A stretch of DNA of 64,000 nucleotides from Sodalis glossinidius str. 'morsitans' (GCF_000010085.1 NC_007712.1:1302001-1366000); one strand, 5' to 3'; positions 11,094 through 20,272 are shown, counted from the first letter of the stretch. Numbers and translations: made by a program. Notes: generated by a model from the letters alone, not told the origin.

Positions 11094-11861
11094 ATGTTAC
11101 GCAATAAGCGCTTCCGGGCACTCTCGTTGTTGACCACCCTTGGCATGTCGCTGGCCAGTTTTACCACCTTCGCCGACACCGATATTTTTAACGCGCTGGA
11201 TGATCCTTCCACCGCCAAAAAAAGTTTTGATGGTAATGCTCAGGCAAGTTACAACGCCCAAAGCGGTAACACCCGCAACTCCAATCTGGCCGCCAGCACC
11301 ACTATGACGTGGTTCCAGCAGTCAAATGCTTACAGTCTTTGGGGGGAAGCGGCCAATAATTCGTCCGACGATCAGCGCAGTTCAGAGAAATACCAGGCCG
11401 GCGCCCGTGCTCGTCACAACCTCAGCGCGCAAAACTTTCTGTTTGCTCAAGGGAGCTGGTTAAGCGATCGCTATAACGGCTATCGCTCGCGCGATACGCT
11501 GGTGGCCGGTTACGGCCGCCAGGTCCTGACCGGGCCTATCCATACCCTGCGTATTGAAGCGGGTCCCGGCGTTCGTCACGATGAATACCAGGGCGGCGGC
11601 ACGGCCACCAAAGCGCTGGGCTACGCGGCGGCATCTTACAGCTACCAGCTGACCGACAATACCAAGTTTATCCAGGGGCTGTCGCTGCTCGCCAACGATG
11701 ACACCACGGTCAACTCCGAAACCGGATTGAATGTCGATATTAACGACCATTTTGCGTTGAAGGTGGCTTATAACGTTACCTGGAACCAGGATCCGCCGGA
11801 TAGCGCGCCGAAGCATACCGATACTCGCACGTCGGTATCGTTAGTTTATAAAATGCAGTAA
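11094..11861 (+). CDS. ydiY: DUF481 outer-membrane beta-barrel protein, YdiY-like
   Basis: A 255-residue protein with a signal peptide ending near TTFA-DTD. The mature part has alternating beta-barrel strands. It matches E. coli YdiY throughout: DDPSTAKKSFDGN, AQSGNTRNSNL, SSEKYQAGARARHNL, DRYNGYRSRD, LKVAYNVTWN and SLVYKM at the C-terminus. The terminal residue is Gln rather than the usual aromatic. YdiY is an acid-inducible outer-membrane protein of unknown role. I chose ATG 11094, which has CAGG upstream and gives a normal signal peptide, rather than the in-frame ATG at 11055. It appears intact. Confidence 0.9.
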   Translation: MLRNKRFRALSLLTTLGMSLASFTTFADTDIFNALDDPSTAKKSFDGNAQASYNAQSGNTRNSNLAASTTMTWFQQSNAYSLWGEAANNSSDDQRSSEKYQAGARARHNLSAQNFLFAQGSWLSDRYNGYRSRDTLVAGYGRQVLTGPIHTLRIEAGPGVRHDEYQGGGTATKALGYAAASYSYQLTDNTKFIQGLSLLANDDTTVNSETGLNVDINDHFALKVAYNVTWNQDPPDSAPKHTDTRTSVSLVYKMQ

Positions 11862-12112
11862 CCTGCGTCGGCGCAGAAGGGATAGTCCCTGCTGGCCGGG
11901 ACGGGCTGAGCGCTGGGTGGATTGGCGAAGTGGCAAGAAATCGGCAGCAGCAGCGTAAGGTGTGCTGTCCCAGCGTGATCCGTGGGTTAAAATGTTTTTT
12001 TAGCAATATTTATCACGGATTACTGATCTAATGCTGGATAAAAAGCTTGTCAATTGCTGTACTAATCGACGACACAGAGTTTGTGTCTATCATTTATTTA
12101 AAGGTAAGTTTG

Positions 12113-12321
12113 ATGTCTAAGATTAAATGTAACGTTAAGTGGTTTAATGAGTCCAAAGGATTCGGTTTCTTACTCCTGAAGATGGCAGCAAAGACGTGTT
12201 CGTACACTTCTCCGCCATCCAGAGCAACGGTTTCAAAACCCTGACTGAAGGTCAGCGCGTAGAGTTTGAAATCACTAATGGCGCCAAAGGCCCTTCGGTT
12301 GCTGACGTTACTGCTATTTAA
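12113..12321 (+). pseudogene. cspE: Cold-shock protein CspE, one-base frameshift
   Basis: From ATG 12113 the frame reads MSKIKCNVKWFNESKGFGF, the start of a CspE/CspC cold-shock domain, then shifts. In the next frame the rest of the protein follows (TPEDGSKDVFVHFSAIQ, then EGQRVEFEITNGAKGPS) to TAA at 12319-12321. The span is 209 bases against 210 for a 69-residue CspE, so a single base is missing near 12170 (GGTTTCTTACTCC where GGTTTCATTACTCC is expected). Gly6 is also Cys. CspE is an RNA-binding chaperone and antiterminator. Its identity as cspE rather than cspC is supported by crcB lying on the far side of the prophage, as in E. coli. Confidence 0.88.
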
Positions 12322-12337
12322 TTAGCCAGTTTTCTGA

Positions 12338-12362
12338 AAAACCCGCCCTGAGGCGGTTTTTT
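12338..12362 (+). terminator. Rho-independent terminator after cspE
   Basis: Stem CCGCC/GGCGG with a CTGA loop followed by six T residues, 16 bases after the cspE stop codon. Confidence 0.8.
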
Positions 12363-12569
12363 GCCTGCGCGACACGGCCAGATAGAGCATGCGGGTGCAA
12401 ATTATCGCCAGCCAAAAAGTACTGCGACAAGCGAAAGGCAAGGATGACAAGACAATGATAGCGGGATGATGCCAAAGGGAGTCGGGGCAAGCATAGGGCG
12501 CCGGCGCCGGCGTAGGCTCGGGTGAACGCATCATCGATGTGCGCCTCGTAGGTGTGGGGTGGCAGCCAT

Positions 12570-12700
12570 TTCTGGACTCTCAAAGGAAACGCTGGGTTAG
12601 CTGAAAGCCCTTTACGGCAAGGCTTACAACGATTTTAAGGATTCTGGACTCGTCGAAAAAAATGAGCAGAAAATGATTTTTTTCACAAAATTCTGGACTC
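12570..12700 (+). repeat. Left-end repeat cluster, probable transposase-binding sites (attL)
   Basis: Three same-orientation copies of TTCTGGACTC, at 12570-12579, 12642-12651 and 12691-12700. The inverted counterparts sit at the right end of the prophage. MuA-type transposases bind repeated sites at both phage ends, so this arrangement fits; binding is inferred. Confidence 0.65.
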
Positions 12701-12896
12701 TAATGGCTGTGGTTTGAGCAGATTTAAAGGTAGTTTAAACACCTTTTGATCATACCCAAGTATGAGTGAGCTAGGTTAAAATAGTATAATTAAATCAGAA
12801 AGTTAATGAAATTCGAGAAATAAAAGCCTAATCTTTACTTAGGCTGCTCCACTGTTCTTGCTGTCCAAGGTTGCCACATCTCCTACTGCACACTCT

Positions 12897-13388
12897 TCAG
12901 GTGTCTCGCCCCTTTTTAGCATTGTGTAACTCCATCAACCGAGTTTTTTCTTCTAATGGAAGCTTGAGTAATGCGGCGTTAAGTGAGTTTGATGCGGTGC
13001 TAGTATGTGAGACACGATCAATTATCCCATCCACGCCCTTTTTATGTATCGTTCTCAATAAAGCTTGCACCTCTTTATCATCAAGAGACTCAAGCACGGT
13101 CAACCATGCATTCTTGGTTGAAGGCGATATTTTTTTATCACAGTTATGATTAGCACCTGTTGCTAACCATTCAACAGATACGCTCTCCAAATTTGATATT
13201 TTTATTGCCACATTGAGTGATGGCTCTGTTCCCCTAGTCAGGTAGTTGTTTAATGTAGAGAATGATAATCCCCAATCTTGTGCTGCGGCTCTTACACTTC
13301 TATGACCAATAAGTTCTCTTAGACGTGTTGCAATAGTTGCTTTTTCCCCCTCCTGAAAAGCAAATTTACTTTCTTTTTTATCTTTCAT
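12897..13388 (-). CDS. Phage repressor with N-terminal helix-turn-helix
   Basis: A 163-residue protein transcribed away from the early genes. Residues about 18-75 form a CI-type helix-turn-helix domain (ATRLRELIGHRSVRAAAQDWG, then SFSTLNNYLTRG and VSVEWLATG). The C-terminal half is helical and probably mediates oligomerisation. The start has AAGGA seven bases upstream. In Mu-like phages a divergent repressor shuts off the early transposase operon and gives immunity. It is among the few intact prophage genes. The exact family match is inferred from the HTH pattern. Confidence 0.75.
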   Translation of the reverse strand: MKDKKESKFAFQEGEKATIATRLRELIGHRSVRAAAQDWGLSFSTLNNYLTRGTEPSLNVAIKISNLESVSVEWLATGANHNCDKKISPSTKNAWLTVLESLDDKEVQALLRTIHKKGVDGIIDRVSHTSTASNSLNAALLKLPLEEKTRLMELHNAKKGRDT

Positions 13389-13559
13389 TTTCTTTTCCTT
13401 GTAATACCTTGATTTTCATATAAAAATAAAAATTTGAGCACAATTGATCCAAAAAAAGACAAATAAAATTTGCTTTTATTGCACTCAATATAGATCAATA
13501 CTTGTCGTAGGGATAAGCCTCATGACTTACCTGCATGGTTAACTTTTTAGGGTAATTGA
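13389..13559. promoter_or_regulatory. Divergent early control region with paired inverted motifs
   Basis: This AT-rich 171-base gap separates the repressor from ner. It contains TTGAGCACAAT at 13434-13444 and its imperfect inverse ATTGCACTCAA at 13478-13488 (9 of 11 positions match as inverted copies). These are candidate repressor or Ner operators. Promoter hexamers were not assigned with confidence. Confidence 0.5.
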
Positions 13560-13795
13560 ATGTTAGATAAAAATGAAGTGAATCATCGTGACTGGCACCG
13601 GATTGATATCGTGGCCTCCCTGCATAAGAAAGGGATCACCATGCAAGATCTCTCCCGCAGCTCGGGGCTGGCGTCCAGCACGTTAAAAAACGCGCTGTAT
13701 CGTCCCTATCCCAAAGGTGAACGCATTATCGCTAATGCACTCAATGTGGATCCGGTAGCATTTGGCCGAGTCGTTATATGAGCAAGGTATCGTAA
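13560..13795 (+). pseudogene. ner: Ner-like early regulator with frameshifted C-terminus
   Basis: The frame from ATG 13560 encodes a Ner/Nlp-type DNA-binding protein: DWHRIDIVASLHKKG, then SSTLKNALYRPYPKGERIIANALNV. Ner of Mu represses early transcription and helps switch to lytic growth. The open frame ends at 13781 as AFGRVVI, but the conserved ending IWPSRY is present in another frame just before a TAA at 13793-13795, so a base has been lost near 13760. The DNA-binding helix-turn-helix (about residues 20-60) is complete, so a slightly altered product could still bind DNA. Confidence 0.75.
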
Positions 13796-13797
13796 TT

Positions 13798-15388
13798 ATG
13801 TTTGTTACGGTGAGTGAGTCGGTTTACCCGGATTGCCAGGCACCTTACAGGGGCTTCGCTGGTCATTGAACAAGCGGATTGCAAATTCACCAGATTTGGT
13901 CCGTAAGCGTTCGGGCACCAAGGCTTTCGAGTACCACATCGATTGTTTGCCAGAGCAAGCTCGCGAGATCATCAAACAGCGGCACTATAAATCTTTAATA
14001 GCGCAAGCCCCGGCACAGCCGGTTGATGAATCGGTCAAGGGCAGCACCGCCATCAAGTCACGCGATGAGCTGGCGATCATGCGCCAATGTCCGGCCCTGT
14101 GGCCCGACGGTACTGGAAGCCTACCGCGCATTTCAGGCGGACTGGCAGGGCAAATACCATGACCAGCCCGCCATGCTGGCGGCCTTACCGACCTATGACA
14201 AGGTTAATCGCATGGTCAGGCGGGTTGCACCTCACCTAAGGGTCAAGGGCCGGGTCACTGGCTCGGCGCTTAAGGCGTATCAGGTGTACCAGCAGAGGGA
14301 TTGGGCGTAGATGCCGGTGAACGGCTGCTGGATAGCCGATGGCAAGTCGCTGAACATGAAAGTGGCGCATCCGATACACGGGCGGCCCTTTACCCCGGAG
14401 CTGACTTTGGTGCTCGACGGGAGCACCCGGTATCTGTTGGGCTGGAGCCTGTCTCTGGCGGAAAACGCCATCGCGGTAGCGGATGCGTGGCGTTATGCCC
14501 TCCAGCACCACGGCAAGTCATTGTTTGCCTACTCCGATAACGGTGGCGGTGAGACCAACAAGATGCTGGATGCGGATATCACCGGGATTTTCCCCCGGCT
14601 GGGCATTGAGCATATTACTGGTATCCCCGGCAATCCCCAGGCGCGAGGCATTATTGAGCGCTGACCCCAACGGGACACGGGTGCAGGGGCAAAAACTGCT
14701 CAGTCTGTCGAATGCACTGCGTCAGGGGAAGGAGCTGAACGCCACCCAGCAGAAGACGTTGGCGATTCTGCCCAGCTGGCGGCAGCTGATAGACGCCATC
14801 GAGGAAGAGGTGCAGCGCTATAACCACAGCCACGAGCACAGCGCGCTGCCGAAGGTCAACGGCAAGTAGATGACGCCGGCAGCCTACCGCAAGGTCCTGC
14901 TGGCTGAGGAAGGATACAACATTGAATACCTGACGCAGGGCGAGTTGCGCGAGATCTTTATGCCGGAAGAGAAACGGGTGGCCCAGCGCGGTTGGGTTGA
15001 ATTGTTGAATAACCAGTATTTTGCCAGGGAGCTGATTGAGGTAGACCGCTAGATGGTGCTGGTGGCCTACGATATCCATAATTCCAACGAAGTGATTATT
15101 CGCCAGATGGACGGAGCCTATCTCTGCACCGCGCTCTGGAATGGCAATACCGCCTCGCCGGTGCCGGTCTCCAGAGTGGAAAAAGCCCTGGAAGTGCGCG
15201 CCAAGCGTCGCATTAAACTGGCCGCAAGCAAAATTCAGGATGAGAAAGACGAATTACGTCCGGTGATTGACACGTCCAGGGAAAGCAATTACAGCCTGCT
15301 GATACCCAAGGCAGCGGCACTCGAAAAAGAGAAGGTATATTTATTTGAATATAAGCACGATATCAAGCAGGTCGGTAATAACCGGTAA
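13798..15388 (+). pseudogene. Mu-type DDE transposase A, multiply disrupted
   Basis: Fragments in several frames together make a MuA/BcepMu TnpA-like protein. They include the N-terminal DNA-binding part (GTKAFEYHIDCLPEQAREI), the catalytic core with Asp in DGKSLN, Asp in YSDNGGGETN and Glu in NPQARGIIE, and the C-terminal domain (QYFARELIEV, PVPVSRVEKALEVRAKRR). Frameshifts occur near 13830, 14100 and 14660, with in-frame stops at 14308-14310, 14867-14869 and 15050-15052. In Mu this protein catalyses integration and replicative transposition. The gene follows ner by two bases. It cannot yield a functional enzyme. Confidence 0.85.
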
Positions 15389-15399
15389 GGATATATTGT

Positions 15400-16334
15400 A
15401 TGACAACGCGAGAACGTATTTTCCAGCTGATGGAACGGTCAGGCATACCCAGAGCAAGGTAGCCGATAAAACCGGATTAAGCGGTGCCACCATTTCACAA
15501 TATTTAAAGGGGGTCTACAACGGCAATATTGATAACGTCGAGAGCACGTTACGGGATTTTCTTGACCGTGAGACAGAGCGCGCCCACCGGCGGGACATCA
15601 AGGTGCATTTTGTGCCGACCCATCTGGCCAGGGTGGCGCTGGACCTGATTAGCGTCACGCACGACTTCGGCGATATCGGCGTGATATACGGCCCGGCAGG
15701 CATGGGGAAAAGCATGGTGCTGAAGGAGTATGTGCGCGCCAACAGCGCCAATAAAGGCGTCATCCTGATTGAATCCGCTCCCGGCTATACCGCCAAGGTG
15801 TTATTGCAGGCGCTGTGCGCCCGGCTGGGTCTGCGAAAAACCGGCAATATCCACGAGCTGATAGAGGAGTGTGTGCAGGGGCTTGCGTGATAAGCACTGG
15901 CTGGTGCTGGTTGACGAGGCCGAGCTGCTGCCCTACAGGGCGCTTGAGGTCTTGCGGCGCATTCACGACAGTTTCGGGGTGGCCATTGTGCTGGCGGGGA
16001 TGCCGCGTCTGCTGCTCAATCTGAAAGGCTCACGCGGGGAATATGCCCAGCTCTATAGCATAGCCGGGTGGGCATGGCGTTAGACCTGGAGTCTCGTAAG
16101 AAAGAAAGTGAAGCCGAGGATTTCAGCGCCATTCTGGGCAGCCTGTTATCGAACGACGAGACATCGGGCGAGCCGCTTGTGCCGGAGATTGCCGCTGCCT
16201 TTCGCAAACATTCACGGGGGAATTATCGCCGCCTGTTTAAACTGGCGCGCGGGGTGGCCCGGACAAGCGCTATCGGCAATCAGGGGATTTCCGTGACGTT
16301 AATCGACCGCTATGCGGAAACGCTGATTCATTGA
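15400..16334 (+). pseudogene. MuB-like AAA ATPase (target-capture protein), frameshifted
   Basis: The gene starts MTTRERIFQLMERSG, shifts frame near 15450, and continues with an N-terminal HTH (SKVADKTGLSGATISQYLKG) and Walker A (GPAGMGKSM) at about 15700. After another shift comes Walker B (LVLVDEAE, about 15910), then a third shift into the C-terminal part (GNYRRLFKLARGVAR). MuB-type proteins bind ATP and DNA and deliver target DNA to the transposase. It lies directly downstream of the transposase, as in Mu and BcepMu. At least three frameshifts make it dead. Confidence 0.82.
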
Positions 16335-16345
16335 AGGAGGAAAGT

Positions 16346-16636
16346 ATGTCAGTCCATAATAAAGAGGCATCGACTAACAATCATCTTATCGCCGCGATGA
16401 CGCAGGCGGAAGCCGTTATTCGTTATTTGACGATAAGAGGCGTGAGCGTAAAAAGCGTTATATTGCATAATTGTAAACCCGTTATCCGTATTGAACACCA
16501 TCAGCTCTGTGAGCAGTTATTAAAACAGGGTAAGGCGTATTATGTCATCGTTGGCAAAAACGCACGGAGTGGTTTTAAGCAAGGGGCATTCATGAAAGGT
16601 GGGTGCAAGGTGATTTGGTCAGCGTCATTACATTGA
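16346..16636 (+). CDS. Small phage early protein, function unknown
   Basis: A 96-residue protein starting at an ATG with a strong GAAGGAGG site. It ends with a short motif, GGCKVIWSASLH, and has VKSVILHNCKPVIRIEHH in the middle, a layout seen in small early proteins of many Mu-like phages (PVIRI-H followed by a C-terminal GC-VxW). No biochemical role is known to me. It follows the MuB-like gene and appears intact. Confidence 0.6.
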   Translation: MSVHNKEASTNNHLIAAMTQAEAVIRYLTIRGVSVKSVILHNCKPVIRIEHHQLCEQLLKQGKAYYVIVGKNARSGFKQGAFMKGGCKVIWSASLH

Positions 16637-16643
16637 GTTTACC

Positions 16644-16859
16644 ATGACAATTGAAATTAAAATCGTTGTTCAGCAAATGCCCCTCGGCATTGATGTGAAT
16701 ATCAATACCAGCGGTGTGGGCAGTGAAGTTGAAGATAAAGAAGCCCAGTTTATTCACGATGCACTTGCCACCGTATTATCGTGCCGGGCTGATTTTGAGG
16801 CCATCAATAAAGGCTCTATTTCCAATACATTTAACAGGAGAGGTCATCATGTCCACTAA
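16644..16859 (+). CDS. Hypothetical small phage protein
   Basis: A 71-residue ORF with a plausible start (MTIEIKIVVQQMPLGID) seven bases after the previous stop. The last residues overlap the start of the next gene. No recognised domain and no strong ribosome site. Position in the early operon is the main support. Confidence 0.5.
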   Translation: MTIEIKIVVQQMPLGIDVNINTSGVGSEVEDKEAQFIHDALATVLSCRADFEAINKGSISNTFNRRGHHVH

Positions 16860-17475
16860 CTCACATGACAATACGGTGCCCGTCGGCTACTGGCAGGACG
16901 CCAAGGGCGCATTGATACCCGACGCCATGGTAAACACATTGATAAGGAGTGCGACGCACTGGTTAAAGATATTGTGGCGCGTGCCCGGCCGCTGCATGAG
17001 GCATTAAGAGATTTTAAACACCGCGCGTTTGTCGATATTCAGGCATTGATTGACCTGTCGATTGAGCAGTACGGGGTAAAACGTGGCGGCAGAAAAGGCA
17101 ATGTGACGCTGTATTCCTTTGATGGCCGCTACAAGGTCATCCGCGCCCTGCAGGACCGCATTACCTTTGATGAGCGTATCCAGGCCGCCAAGGCATTGAT
17201 TGATGATTGCATGGCGGAGTGAACGTAGAATGCGCGCCCGGAGCTACTGGCCATTATTGACCACGTTTTCCACCGATAAGAACGGTGATATTAATCCGGC
17301 CCACATCCTGCAGCTGCGTCGCCATGATATTACCGACCCGCGCTGGTTGCGGGCAATGGATGCACTGGCGGAAACGGTGCAGGTGGTGAGCAGCAAGAGT
17401 TATATCCGCCTTTATGAGCGTATTGAGGAGACCGGGCAATATCGGCCGTTGTCGCTGGATATCGCCGGGGTATGA
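16849..17475 (+). pseudogene. DUF3164 family phage protein, frameshifted
   Basis: Start MSTNSHDNTVPVGYWQDAKG, then a frameshift near 16940. The middle (VDIQALIDLSIEQYGVKRGG, GNVTLYSFDGRYKV, AAKALIDDC) and the end (AMDALAETVQVVSSKSYIRL, then YRPLSLDIAGV) match the DUF3164 family, which is common among early genes of Mu-like phages. A second disruption lies near 17222. The function of the family is not established. It is clearly broken. Confidence 0.78.
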
Positions 17476-17478
17476 ATC

Positions 17479-17670
17479 ATGAAGGCAGAACAGTTTAATC
17501 AGTGCTATCCGGTCGGCGCAACTTTTATTTATCAACCTAACCGGATTTTAAAAGAGGGTGCATTAATAAGAACACTGGACAGGGCAAAGGATTTAATCAC
17601 CTGCACGGTAGTTGAAATTAATGTGGGGCCTTATTTTGAAAATATTCTGTGGCTGAAACCTGACCACTAA
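17479..17670 (+). CDS. Small phage protein
   Basis: A 63-residue ORF three bases after the DUF3164 stop (MKAEQFNQCYPVGATFIYQP, later RTLDRAKDL and VVEINVGPYF). It looks like a compact beta-rich protein of the kind found in Mu-like early operons. No function known; it appears intact. Confidence 0.6.
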   Translation: MKAEQFNQCYPVGATFIYQPNRILKEGALIRTLDRAKDLITCTVVEINVGPYFENILWLKPDH

Positions 17671-17781
17671 AGAAATAATGTATTAACACCCTGTTTTAGA
17701 ATGGCGTAAATCCGCCGGTGCTGGCTTGCTCCAAATAAATGTCACACCTGTTTTTCTCAACCCGCTCGGGAGGACATAAAC

Positions 17782-17991
17782 ATGTTATATCGTGCGATTA
17801 AATGTGAGTATTGGTATAACGGCAATCGCTGTGTTTATTATCTTAATGACCGCAGTATGGTGCAGGAGTCACGCCTCGTCCCGATGCCCTTCAGCCTGCG
17901 TTTTTATGACGCGCGGCAACGCATAATTTATTCAGACGCTATCCGCCAACAAATGAAACAGGCGGTAATGCGCTATAAAAAACAGCATTGA
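17782..17991 (+). CDS. Hypothetical small phage protein
   Basis: A 69-residue protein with a strong GGGAGG ribosome site eight bases before the ATG. It is basic at the C-terminus (KQAVMRYKKQH) and rich in Tyr. No recognised domain. The 110 bases upstream hold no gene. Confidence 0.6.
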   Translation: MLYRAIKCEYWYNGNRCVYYLNDRSMVQESRLVPMPFSLRFYDARQRIIYSDAIRQQMKQAVMRYKKQH

Positions 17992-18012
17992 GGAAAAGTT
18001 ATAAACAGACCC

Positions 18013-18650
18013 ATGAATAACGTGATACTCGATATCGAAACGCTGGGTAAAAAAACCGGTTGCCCGATATTGTCGGTGGCGGCGGTGATGTTTGAGCCGG
18101 CAACAGGGCGGGTCGGACAGACGTTTTATGCGCGTATCGATTATCAGGTCGCACCCCAATACGGTGAGCCAGAGGAAGAGACCCTGTTGTGGTGGCAAAA
18201 ACAGAGCGATGAGTCGCGTCAGGAGGCCTTTGGCGGTAAAGCGTGTCCCAACGTGGTCGCTTGCGCCTTGCGAATGTTCATCGCCACCCACTGCGCCAAA
18301 CCTCGCGTGCCCTGGGGTAACGGCGCGGTATTCGATATTGCCCTGCTGGAGAGCTGGTTCGACCGCGTTGACCCGCAAAAAGACGACCAGGGCAATGACC
18401 GCTACCCTGGTCATTCTGGGATGTCGCCAACCTGCGCACCCTGGTGCGGCTGTCAGGCATTGATGTGCGCGCCATCGCGTTTGACGGTGAAAAGCATCGT
18501 GCGCTGGCCGATGCCCTGCACCAGGTCAAGATAGCGCATGCCGCCTGGCAACGATTATTTCCTGATGATGGCAAGTCTTATGCGTCAGTAACCGAATACC
18601 CGCTTGCCGAGTGCAAGCGCGCCTTGACTGCCCTAGGATCCCTGCCCTAA
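18013..18650 (+). pseudogene. DnaQ-like 3'-5' exonuclease, frameshifted
   Basis: The N-terminal part shows exonuclease motif I (ILDIETLG) and motif II region (PWGNGAVFDIALLESW). A base is lost near 18408, after which the correct continuation is WSFWDVANLRTL followed by FDGEKHRALADALHQVKIAH, which supplies the motif III His and Asp. This is the DEDDh nuclease family (phage exonucleases and Rv2179c-like exoribonucleases). One frameshift separates two otherwise good halves, so decay may be recent. The nuclease substrate is not known. Confidence 0.78.
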
Positions 18651-18726
18651 GTGCCTTTCTTCAGTGAGAGGGGAGTGCATTCGTCTGGACAACATCATCA
18701 TGCGGTTAACCTTCGGAATGACGCTC

Positions 18727-19045
18727 ATGAAAAATCTGATTAAAATTGTGCATACGGGTAAAAATAAACTCGGCTGGGATGAAGAGACCTATCGCGGCGT
18801 CCTGCTGCGCGAGACCGGTAAAAATAGCGCCAAGGACTGTACCACTCCCGAGCTGGAGCGCGTGGCGCGCCTGGCGCAACCGCTGCTTCCTGGCCGAGTT
18901 GGACCGGCTGAGGGCTGAGGGGGAGTCCACCACCATGGCCCTGACGCTCTTGTGCCCGCGCTATGGCATCGCCGCGACCCGCGCCCGCGAGCTGGTGCGC
19001 CAGCGTCAGGCGTGGCCACTGCCCGAGCAACCCACCCTGTTCTGA
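18727..19045 (+). pseudogene. gemA: GemA (Mu gp16-like) remnant plus downstream fragment
   Basis: From ATG 18727 the product reads KNLIKIVHTGKNKLGWDEET, then GVLLRETGKNSAKD, the core of the Mu gp16/GemA family, which modulates host DNA gyrase and gene expression. It stops at 18918, after about 50 conserved residues, while a second frame continues with LAELDRLRAEGES, LLCPRYGIAATRAREL and LPEQPTLF to 19045. I do not recognise the second part; it may be the original C-terminus or a separate small gene. Confidence 0.65.
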
Positions 19046-19048
19046 GTA

Positions 19049-19070
19049 TTACCCTCTACGCCCCCGTCAT
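19049..19070 (+). promoter_or_regulatory. Phage motif copy A (TTACCCYCTACrCCCCCGTCA)
   Basis: One of three dispersed, closely similar intergenic sequences in the prophage (others at 25568 and 35406). It sits between the early region and the lysis cassette. A late-promoter or activator-binding role is inferred. Confidence 0.45.
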
Positions 19071-19101
19071 CGGCACCGCCGGCTGCCTTTCGCCACAATA
19101 G

Positions 19102-19127
19102 CCTCATGTTCTGCATGAGGTTTTTTT
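19102..19127 (+). promoter_or_regulatory. Hairpin with T-run directly before the endolysin start
   Basis: CCTCATG and CATGAGG form a seven-base-pair stem with a five-base loop, followed by seven T residues and then the endolysin ATG at 19128. It has the form of an intrinsic terminator, and GAGG in the 3' arm is also the only ribosome site for the endolysin. It could terminate early transcripts or hide the ribosome site. Confidence 0.6.
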
Positions 19128-19602
19128 ATGTCCCGCGTCATTCATCGCATTATCATTCACTGCGCCGCCACGCCCAATGGTAGCGTTCTGGGGCGGTGTG
19201 GCGAAACCGCCGCCCCGGTGATTGATCGCTGGCACCGGGCACGCGGTTTTCAGCGTGACGCCCCGGCCAATGATAACGGTTTGACCAGCATCGGCTACCA
19301 CGGGGTGATTGACGCTGACGGTCAGCTGCTGACCGGGCGAGGTGCAGAAGAAGTGGGTGCCCATGTGTGCGGCTATAATGCCGACTCGCTGGGACTCTGC
19401 CTGTGGGAACCGACCAGTTTACTTCGGCGCAGTGGGCCGTGCTGCGCACCAGGTATTGACGCTGCGTGTGTGTTTGCCCGATGCTAGTTTGCACGGCCAC
19501 AGTGAATTTTCCAATAAGCGGTGTCCGGGCTTTTCGGTGCCACGCTGGGTAGCGGGGGACTTCGCGCCGCTGCGCGACCATCTGTGTGAGCTGATTCCAT
19601 GA
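19128..19602 (+). pseudogene. Endolysin, N-acetylmuramoyl-L-alanine amidase type, frameshifted
   Basis: The sequence resembles T7-lysozyme/PGRP-type amidases that cut peptidoglycan during lysis. The N-terminal zinc His is in IIHCAATPNG, followed by IGYHGVIDADG and GAHVCGYNADSLG. After a frameshift near 19410 the C-terminal half supplies GHSEFSNKRCPGF with the second His and the Cys ligand, and the protein ends at LCELIP. The frame break lies in the middle of the domain. It heads the lysis cassette. Confidence 0.82.
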
Positions 19603-19936
19603 TGGCGCGTCTGACTGAGCTGGTCACTAACCCCGAGGGGCGGCTGTCGACCTCGGATGTGATTATCGTCGGCGCGTTTCTGGTCAGCTCCCTGGTGGTG
19701 CTGTGCCTGGAGTCTTCAGGAGACCGACCTGACGCTCGGAGTCTATCTCGCTCGGCGCCTGGGTCACCCATGGTGGCGTCGCCCGCTTTAGCGCAGGACG
19801 GCGCGCCCGTAAGCAGGGAGAGGCCGATGGCGCTGCTGGTTGTGGCGCTTGCCGGTGGTGCAGGCTATTGGCGCGGCGCTCAGCAGGCCAGGCTGGTCGC
19901 CCAGGCAACGCTCGCCACCCGGCAGGCCGAGTGTGA
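19599..19936 (+). pseudogene. Phage lysis-cassette membrane protein (DUF2644-like), frameshifted
   Basis: The start overlaps the endolysin stop. The first 36 residues (ARLTELVTNPEGRLSTSD, then a hydrophobic helix VGAFLVSSLVVLCL) fit a small membrane protein of Mu-like phages. A frameshift follows near 19715, and the likely continuation GAWVTHGGVARFSAGR lies in another frame. A holin-like or accessory role is possible from position only. The true end is uncertain. Confidence 0.5.
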
Positions 19937-20063
19937 AGCCCGACAACGCCAGCAGGCACAAGCCACACAGCAGGCGCTGGAAACCGCCCTGACCCTGCAG
20001 GCACAGCTACAGGCACTGAACGCTTTCTATCGCGAACAGGAGAAACCGCGCGATGAGCCTTGA
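19827..20063 (+). CDS. Rz-like inner-membrane spanin candidate
   Basis: A 78-residue protein with an N-terminal membrane segment (ALLVVALAGGAGYW) and a long Gln/Ala-rich helix (QARLVAQATLATRQAE onward) that should form a coiled coil. This layout is typical of i-spanins (Rz), which help disrupt the outer membrane at lysis. Start and extent overlap both neighbours. The assignment rests on architecture and position. Confidence 0.5.
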   Translation: MALLVVALAGGAGYWRGAQQARLVAQATLATRQAECEARQRQQAQATQQALETALTLQAQLQALNAFYREQEKPRDEP

Positions 20064-20257
20064 CCTGGCCTTCGATATTGCCCTGAGCCTGCTATCGGCG
20101 CTCGGCGGCCTGTGGCTGCGTAGCCTGAATGAGGACATTCGCCGCCTGCAGTATGAACTGACCCAAGTACGGCAGGACTATCAGCGGCATGATGCAGGAC
20201 ATCAAGGACAGCATTCAACGTATTGATAACAAGCTCGACCGCAAGGCCGACAAATAA
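20053..20257 (+). pseudogene. Small membrane/coiled-coil phage protein, frameshifted
   Basis: Starts MSLDLAFDIALSLLSALGG with a membrane helix, then a helical stretch (NEDIRRLQYELTQVRQDY). A frameshift near 20185 leads to DIKDSIQRIDNKLDRKADK and a TAA at 20255-20257. The ending RI-NKLD-KADK is common to small phage proteins next to lysis genes. Function unknown. Confidence 0.6.
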
Positions 20258-20272
20258 CGAGGAGCCTTATTC

